Below the pieces are notes generated by a model that was given only the letters and a program-made list of their open reading frames with translations, had not been told where the DNA came from and did not search any database. A DNA stretch of 64,000 bases from Enterobacter hormaechei subsp. hoffmannii (lineage in GTDB: Bacteria; Pseudomonadota; Gammaproteobacteria; Enterobacterales; Enterobacteriaceae). The translations under genes and the position numbers were made by a program. Every line of letters starts with the position of its first letter. Within the stretch, counting starts at the first letter, position 1. The stretch lies in NCBI RefSeq assembly GCF_001729745.1, contig NZ_CP017186.1, forward strand, positions 1,240,001 to 1,304,000, read 5' to 3'. This document shows, piece after piece, positions 59,118-64,000 of the stretch.

Positions 59118-61801
59118 AAATCCTCTGGTAATTCATCAAGTTCTGGTGGAGTTTCAAGAGGAAGTGTAACACAAAAGCGTGCCCCACCTTCCGGGCGGTT
59201 CTCTGCGGAAATGGTGCCGCCATGCACGTCAACAATCGCCTGGCAGATCGCCAGCCCCAGCCCGACGCCCGGAATGGCAGATTCCTTATTACCGCGCGCA
59301 AATTTTTCGAATATGGCGCGCTCCTGGCCGGCCGGAATACCCGGCCCGGTATCCCAGACATCGAGCCGCAGCACACGTTTATCCACCCTGGCAGCAATCC
59401 CCAGCCGGGCCTTTGCCCCGGCGTATTTAGCGGCATTTTCCAGAAGATTAATCAGCACGCGCTCAAACAGCGGGCCATCCACATGGATTAACGTCAGGGG
59501 TTCCGGCATGTCCAGCTCGATATGGCGCCCGCCGAGACCCGGCTCCAGCATCTTCAGCGCACTGCCGACAACCTCCTCAAGGGTGAGCCACTCTTTTTTG
59601 AGGTTAAACCCGCCGGACTGAATGCGCGCCATGTCCAGCAGGTTGTTCACCAGACGCGTGGTATTTAGCACGTGCTGACGAATTTCGCTGGCCTGCATCG
59701 CATGTTTTGATCCTTCCGCCGCCAGATCCAGCGTCAGAATTTCGGACTGGCCAAACAGCACGGTAAGCGGGGTGCGCAAATCGTGAGACAGCGCTGCCAG
59801 CAGCGAATTGCGAATACTTTCGCGCTCGCTTGCCAGCCGTGCCTGCTCTTCGCTGGCGGTGAGCGCCAGCCGTTCAAGGGCGCTGGCGACCAGCAGGGTG
59901 AAGGTTTCCAGCAGGCGCTGCTGCTCGGGGATCATCAGCTGACGCAGGTTAGACGGCTCGACGATGACCAGCCCGTGATTTTTATCCGCGCTGCGCAGCG
60001 GCAGGATCTGGTAAGGCACCCCGGGCAGAGTGTCGGTGCCGGCACCGGCAGGTAAACCCTTATCAAAGCTCCAGCGGGCAATCGCTTCATCCCAGGGCGT
60101 CATCCCCGAAGGGGAGGTCAGCGGGCGAAGGCGCCCCTGCTCGTCGGGGAGCAAAATCAGGTTACTGGCATGAAAGGTCGAACGGATAAACTGCTCGCTG
60201 GTCTGGACGATATCCTGCTGCGTGCGGCCGACCGCCAGCGATTTTGACATCTCATACAGATGGCGGGTGCGCTGCTCGCGATAGCGGGCAATGCGTGCCT
60301 GGTAGCGCACGCCTGCCGTCAGATTCCCGATCACCAGCCCGACGGTAAGCATCACGGCAAAGGTCAGAATGTACTGCACGTCCGAGACAGCAAGCGTCCC
60401 GCGCGGAGCGATAAAAAAGAGGTCGAAGCTGATGACGTTGATCACCGTTGCCAGCACCGACGGCCAGCGGCCATAAAAGAGCGCGACCACAACGACGCCC
60501 AGCAGATAAATCATGACCAGATTGGCGGCATCGAAGGCGATTAGCCACTGGCTGGCAATCACCGTAATCAGGGCGCAAAGGACCACGGCCACCAGGCAGC
60601 CCCGGATCTGGACGCGCCATTTATCGCCAAAGGTGCGTGCGTCCGGCGTACGGCCGGGCAGGGGGGCGGGCTTGTCATCCAGCGCGACGATGACTAAATC
60701 CAGATCCGGCGCGCGGCGTGCCAGCCTGTCGGCAAAAGATTCGCGGCTAAACCAGCGGCGATGCTGGCGACGTCCAATGACAATCTTGCCCAGGTTATGC
60801 TCGCGCGCGTAGCGCAGAATGGCTTTATCTTCCTGCGGATCGGACAGGGTTGCGGTTTCGGCACCCAGCTCCTGCGCCAGCCGCAGCGCGCTCAAAATGG
60901 CGCGACGCTGATTTTCCGGCAGGCCGTGAAGCTGTGGCGTTTCGACATACACCGCGTGCCAGACGCTGCCAAACTTCGCCGCAAGCCGGGCGGCGGTGCG
61001 GACCAGTTTTTCATTGCCGCTGCCGTGACCAATGCATAACAGAATGGCGTCACGCGTGTGCCAGACGCGCTCCCGCCCCTGCAGGTCTCGCCAGGCGCGC
61101 ATCTGGTCATCCACGCGATCGGCGGTGCGGCGCAGGGCCAGCTCGCGCAGGGCAATCAGGTTTCCTTTGCGGAAAAAATGTTCGATAGCGCGTTCGGCCT
61201 GGCCGGCAATATACACCTTGCCTTCGTGCAGGCGCTGGCGCAGATCGTCCGGCGGCAGGTCAACCAGTACGACTTCATCGGCAGAATCAAAAAACGGATC
61301 GGGGACGGTTTCCCGCACCTGGATACCGGTTACCCCGCTCACCACGTCGTTCAGGCTTTCCAGATGCTGAACATTCACCGTAGTGAAGACGTCGATGCCG
61401 GCTTCAAGCAGCTCCTCAACATCCTGCCAGCGCTTCGGGTGGCGTGAGCCAGGCGCGTTGCTGTGCGCCAGTTCGTCCATCAGGATCAGCGCGGGGCGGC
61501 GGGCGAGGGCGGCATCAAGATCGAACTCCGTCACCAGCCGCCCGCGATGGCTGATACGCTGGGGCGGCTGCGTCGCCAGCCCCGTCAGCAGCGCCGCCGT
61601 CTCTTTGCGACCGTGGGTTTCCACCACGCCGATGAGAATATCAAGCCCCTGCGCCCGAAGCCGCTGGGCTTCCGTCAGCATGGCGAAGGTTTTCCCGACG
61701 CCCGCGCAGGCGCCGAAGAAAATTTTCAGCTTGCCGCGGTGGGCTTCAGCCGTTTGTTCAAGCAGCCTGTCCGGATCCGGGCGCATGGGCTCATCGGTCA
61801 T
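59114..61801 (-). CDS. kdpD: KdpD, K+-sensing histidine kinase
   Basis: This 895-residue sensor kinase starts with a KdpD domain having Walker A GACAGVGKT (30-38). A universal-stress-like domain (about 250-370), four membrane helices (about 400-500), a GAF-like region, and the kinase core with His673 (LSHDLRTPLTV) and the ATP lid GVGLGLAICQ near 850 follow. It phosphorylates KdpE under K+ limitation. It directly abuts kdpC (TAAATG). Confidence 0.97.
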   Translation of the reverse strand: MTDEPMRPDPDRLLEQTAEAHRGKLKIFFGACAGVGKTFAMLTEAQRLRAQGLDILIGVVETHGRKETAALLTGLATQPPQRISHRGRLVTEFDLDAALARRPALILMDELAHSNAPGSRHPKRWQDVEELLEAGIDVFTTVNVQHLESLNDVVSGVTGIQVRETVPDPFFDSADEVVLVDLPPDDLRQRLHEGKVYIAGQAERAIEHFFRKGNLIALRELALRRTADRVDDQMRAWRDLQGRERVWHTRDAILLCIGHGSGNEKLVRTAARLAAKFGSVWHAVYVETPQLHGLPENQRRAILSALRLAQELGAETATLSDPQEDKAILRYAREHNLGKIVIGRRQHRRWFSRESFADRLARRAPDLDLVIVALDDKPAPLPGRTPDARTFGDKWRVQIRGCLVAVVLCALITVIASQWLIAFDAANLVMIYLLGVVVVALFYGRWPSVLATVINVISFDLFFIAPRGTLAVSDVQYILTFAVMLTVGLVIGNLTAGVRYQARIARYREQRTRHLYEMSKSLAVGRTQQDIVQTSEQFIRSTFHASNLILLPDEQGRLRPLTSPSGMTPWDEAIARWSFDKGLPAGAGTDTLPGVPYQILPLRSADKNHGLVIVEPSNLRQLMIPEQQRLLETFTLLVASALERLALTASEEQARLASERESIRNSLLAALSHDLRTPLTVLFGQSEILTLDLAAEGSKHAMQASEIRQHVLNTTRLVNNLLDMARIQSGGFNLKKEWLTLEEVVGSALKMLEPGLGGRHIELDMPEPLTLIHVDGPLFERVLINLLENAAKYAGAKARLGIAARVDKRVLRLDVWDTGPGIPAGQERAIFEKFARGNKESAIPGVGLGLAICQAIVDVHGGTISAENRPEGGARFCVTLPLETPPELDELPEDL

Positions 61802-62377
61802 TTAGTTCTTCCTTAGCGCATCCAGCGCCAGATTCAGCTCAACAATGTTCACTACCGGCATGCCGATGAAGCTGACCAGCGGCTTTTGCGTATGTTCTGC
61901 AACCAGCTGGCTCACCTGCTCGACGGTCAGCTGACGGGCGGCGGCCACGCGTGGGATCTGCCACGCCACTGCGTCCGGCGTCAGGCTGTAATCCAGCCCG
62001 CTCGCGGAGGCGGTGACCAGCTCAACCGGCACCTCACGGCTGGCCTGCGGATTCGCGGCGCGCAGGGCGGCAACGCGTTCAGCAACGGCTTTGTCCAGGT
62101 CAGGATTACTGCCAGCCAGATTGCTGCCGCCGGAGGCCATTGGATTATACGGGCTTTCCGCAGTGGCGGAAGGGCGTCCCTGGAAGTAGCGCGGGTCCGT
62201 AAAGTTTTGCCCAATCAGACGCGAGCCGCGGTTTTCACCGTTCTGGATAATCAGCGAGCCGTTGGCCTGGTCCTCAAACCACCACTGGCCCAGCGCGGTT
62301 GTCATCAGCGGGTAAAGCCCGCCGGTAATCAGAGACAGCAGAATAAACAACAGTATAGCGGGACGTAACATCGTCAT
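61802..62377 (-). CDS. kdpC: KdpC, K+-transporting ATPase subunit C
   Basis: The ATG at 62377 has AAGGTG 6 nt before it and gives 191 residues; a GTG three codons upstream is possible. One N-terminal membrane helix (about 5-27) and a periplasmic domain with the conserved [17 protein letters not shown] and [13 protein letters not shown] segments. It stabilises the KdpFABC complex and its high K+ affinity. It follows kdpB after 12 nt. Confidence 0.96.
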   Translation of the reverse strand: MTMLRPAILLFILLSLITGGLYPLMTTALGQWWFEDQANGSLIIQNGENRGSRLIGQNFTDPRYFQGRPSATAESPYNPMASGGSNLAGSNPDLDKAVAERVAALRAANPQASREVPVELVTASASGLDYSLTPDAVAWQIPRVAAARQLTVEQVSQLVAEHTQKPLVSFIGMPVVNIVELNLALDALRKN

Positions 62378-62389
62378 GAGATTCACCTT

Positions 62390-64000
62390 TTAAACCAGCC
62401 CGAACAGCGTTAACAATATGTCGATAACCTTGATCCCAATAAAGGGCACCACCAGCCCACCCAGACCGTAAATCCACAGGTTACGGCGCAGCATGGCGGC
62501 GGCCGTCAGTGGCTTATAGCTCACCCCTTTCAGCGCCAGAGGAATAAGAAAGACAATAATCAGCGCGTTGAAGATCACCGCGCTCAAAATGGCCGAGGCT
62601 GGAGAGTGCAGGTGCATCACATTCAGGGCATTCAGCTGCGGATAGGTTGCCGCAAAGGCCGCCGGGATAATGGCGAAATACTTCGCCACGTCGTTGGCGA
62701 TACTGAACGTGGTCAGCGAGCCGCGCGTCATCAGCATCTGCTTCCCGATATGCACCACTTCGATCAGCTTGGTCGGGTTCGAGTCGAGATCCACCATGTT
62801 GCCCGCCTCTTTTGCCGCCTGGGTACCGGAGTTCATCGCCACCGCCACGTCGGCCTGCGCCAGCGCCGGGGCGTCGTTGGTGCCGTCGCCGGTCATCGCC
62901 ACCAGACGACCTTCCGCCTGATACTGGCGAATGAGCGCCAGCTTCGCTTCCGGTGTCGCTTCGGAAAGGAAATCATCCACGCCCGCTTCGGCGGCAATGG
63001 CCGCCGCAGTCAGACGGTTATCCCCGGTGATCATCACCGTTTTAATGCCCATCTTACGCATCTGGGCGAAACGCTCTTTAATACCGCCTTTAACGATATC
63101 CTTCAGAGCGATAACCCCCAGAACGCTTGCACCTTCCGCCACCACCAGCGGGGTTGCCCCCTGACGCGCCACGCTTTCCACCAGGTGGTCGACTTCCGGA
63201 GGGAAATGTCCATTATTGGCTTCAATATGACGGCGAATGGCATCAACGGACCCTTTACGGATCATCCGGTCCTGAATGTTAATTCCACTCATGCGGGTTT
63301 GCGCCGTAAAGGGCACGAACGTGGCGTGCAGGCTTTGTACGTCGCGCTGGCGCAGGTTAAAGCGCTGCTTGGCGAGGATCACGATACTGCGACCTTCCGG
63401 CGTCTCATCGGCCAGCGAAGAAAGCTGTGCCGCGTCGGCCAGCGTTTTTTCATCCACGCCGGGAGCAGGTAAAAAGTCAGAGGCCTGACGATTACCCAGG
63501 GTGATGGTCCCGGTTTTATCCAGCAGCAGTACGTCTACGTCACCCGCCGCTTCAACGGCGCGTCCGCTGGTGGCGATGACGTTCGCGCCCAGCATACGGC
63601 TCATCCCCGCCACGCCAATCGCGGAAAGCAGGCCGCCGATAGTGGTGGGGATCAGACAGACCAGCAGGGCGATCAATACGGTGATGCTGACCGCTGTACC
63701 GCCGTAGGCGGAGAAGGGCCACAGGGTCGCCGTTGCCAGCAGGAACACAATGGTGAGCGCCACCAGCAGAATGGTCAGGGCGATCTCGTTCGGCGTTTTA
63801 CGACGCTGTGCGCCTTCCACCATGGCGATCATCCGGTCGAGAAAGGTTTCGCCCGGGTTAACGCTGCACTGGATCACCAGCCAGTCGGAAAGAATGCGCG
63901 TTCCGCCGGTAACTGAGGCGAAATCTCCGCCCGACTCACGGATCACGGGCGCGGATTCCCCGGTAATAGCGCTTTCGTCTACCGACGCGCCGCCCTCAAT
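62390..64000 (-). CDS. kdpB: KdpB, P-type ATPase subunit, 5' part missing
   Basis: The C-terminal 536 residues of the roughly 682-residue catalytic subunit are in the window; the frame runs open to base 64000. It includes the actuator TGES loop ([11 protein letters not shown]), the phosphorylation site DKTGT, the hinge [21 protein letters not shown] and the last membrane helices. ATP hydrolysis here drives K+ uptake through KdpA. The gene continues beyond the right edge with kdpA expected next. Confidence 0.98.
   Translation of the reverse strand: MEGGASVDESAITGESAPVIRESGGDFASVTGGTRILSDWLVIQCSVNPGETFLDRMIAMVEGAQRRKTPNEIALTILLVALTIVFLLATATLWPFSAYGGTAVSITVLIALLVCLIPTTIGGLLSAIGVAGMSRMLGANVIATSGRAVEAAGDVDVLLLDKTGTITLGNRQASDFLPAPGVDEKTLADAAQLSSLADETPEGRSIVILAKQRFNLRQRDVQSLHATFVPFTAQTRMSGINIQDRMIRKGSVDAIRRHIEANNGHFPPEVDHLVESVARQGATPLVVAEGASVLGVIALKDIVKGGIKERFAQMRKMGIKTVMITGDNRLTAAAIAAEAGVDDFLSEATPEAKLALIRQYQAEGRLVAMTGDGTNDAPALAQADVAVAMNSGTQAAKEAGNMVDLDSNPTKLIEVVHIGKQMLMTRGSLTTFSIANDVAKYFAIIPAAFAATYPQLNALNVMHLHSPASAILSAVIFNALIIVFLIPLALKGVSYKPLTAAAMLRRNLWIYGLGGLVVPFIGIKVIDILLTLFGLV

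Overview
This window looks like chromosomal DNA of an Enterobacteriaceae species, most probably Enterobacter or a close relative such as Leclercia. Gene order and protein sequence follow the E. coli 14-16 minute region (pagP to kdp) almost gene for gene. The differences are moderate amino-acid divergence, a CusCBA-like metal efflux operon next to pagP, no cobC between nadD and rsfS, and REP-like intergenic repeats of the CCCTCTCCC type. The genus is inferred from remembered sequence; no database was searched.

Layout. 1-5052 (+): the end of a cusC-like gene, then cusB- and cusA-like genes, a tripartite Cu/Ag efflux system without cusF between C and B. 5214-7980: pagP, cspE, a probable small membrane protein, crcB, ybeM and tatE. 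8061-24722: lipoate and cell-wall block on the minus strand (lipA, ybeF, lipB, ybeD, dacA, rlpA, mrdB, mrdA, rlmH, rsfS, nadD, holA, lptE, leuS), then ybeL (+) and rihA (-). 24842-28042 (-): gltIJKL glutamate/aspartate ABC transporter with the SroC sRNA between gltI and gltJ. 28426-34031 (-): lnt, corC, ybeY, ybeZ, miaB. 34167-35342 (+): ubiF. 35451-36144 (-): seven tRNA genes (metT leuW glnU glnW metU glnV glnX) behind one promoter. 36370-46427: asnB, then the amino-sugar regulon nagBACD (-) and nagE (+), and glnS. 46875-48646 (+): chitoporin operon chiPQ with a ChiX target site. 48739-52081: fur with its leader ORF uof, fldA, ybfE and ybfF (-), and seqA (+). 52106-53746 (+): pgm. 53747-54292: a repeat-rich gap with a GC-rich structured element. 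54293-58161 (-): potE, speF and the leader peptide gene speFL. 58440-64000 (-): kdpE, kdpD, kdpC and partial kdpB.

Functional links. NagE, NagA, NagB and NagC import, catabolise and sense N-acetylglucosamine, and ChiP brings chito-oligosaccharides across the outer membrane. PBP2, RodA, PBP5 and RlpA shape and trim the cell wall. LptE and PagP act on outer-membrane LPS and Lnt on lipoproteins. SpeF and PotE form an ornithine/putrescine module controlled by a nascent-peptide ornithine sensor. Kdp is the high-affinity K+ uptake system with its two-component regulator.

The protein-coding content is ordinary core genome, and I found no unknown multigene system. The parts that annotation does not readily explain are small: the structured element at about 53930-54180, a 20-bp perfect palindrome at 58351-58396, a 28-residue membrane ORF at 6251-6337, and a diverged glnX tRNA with compensatory stem changes.
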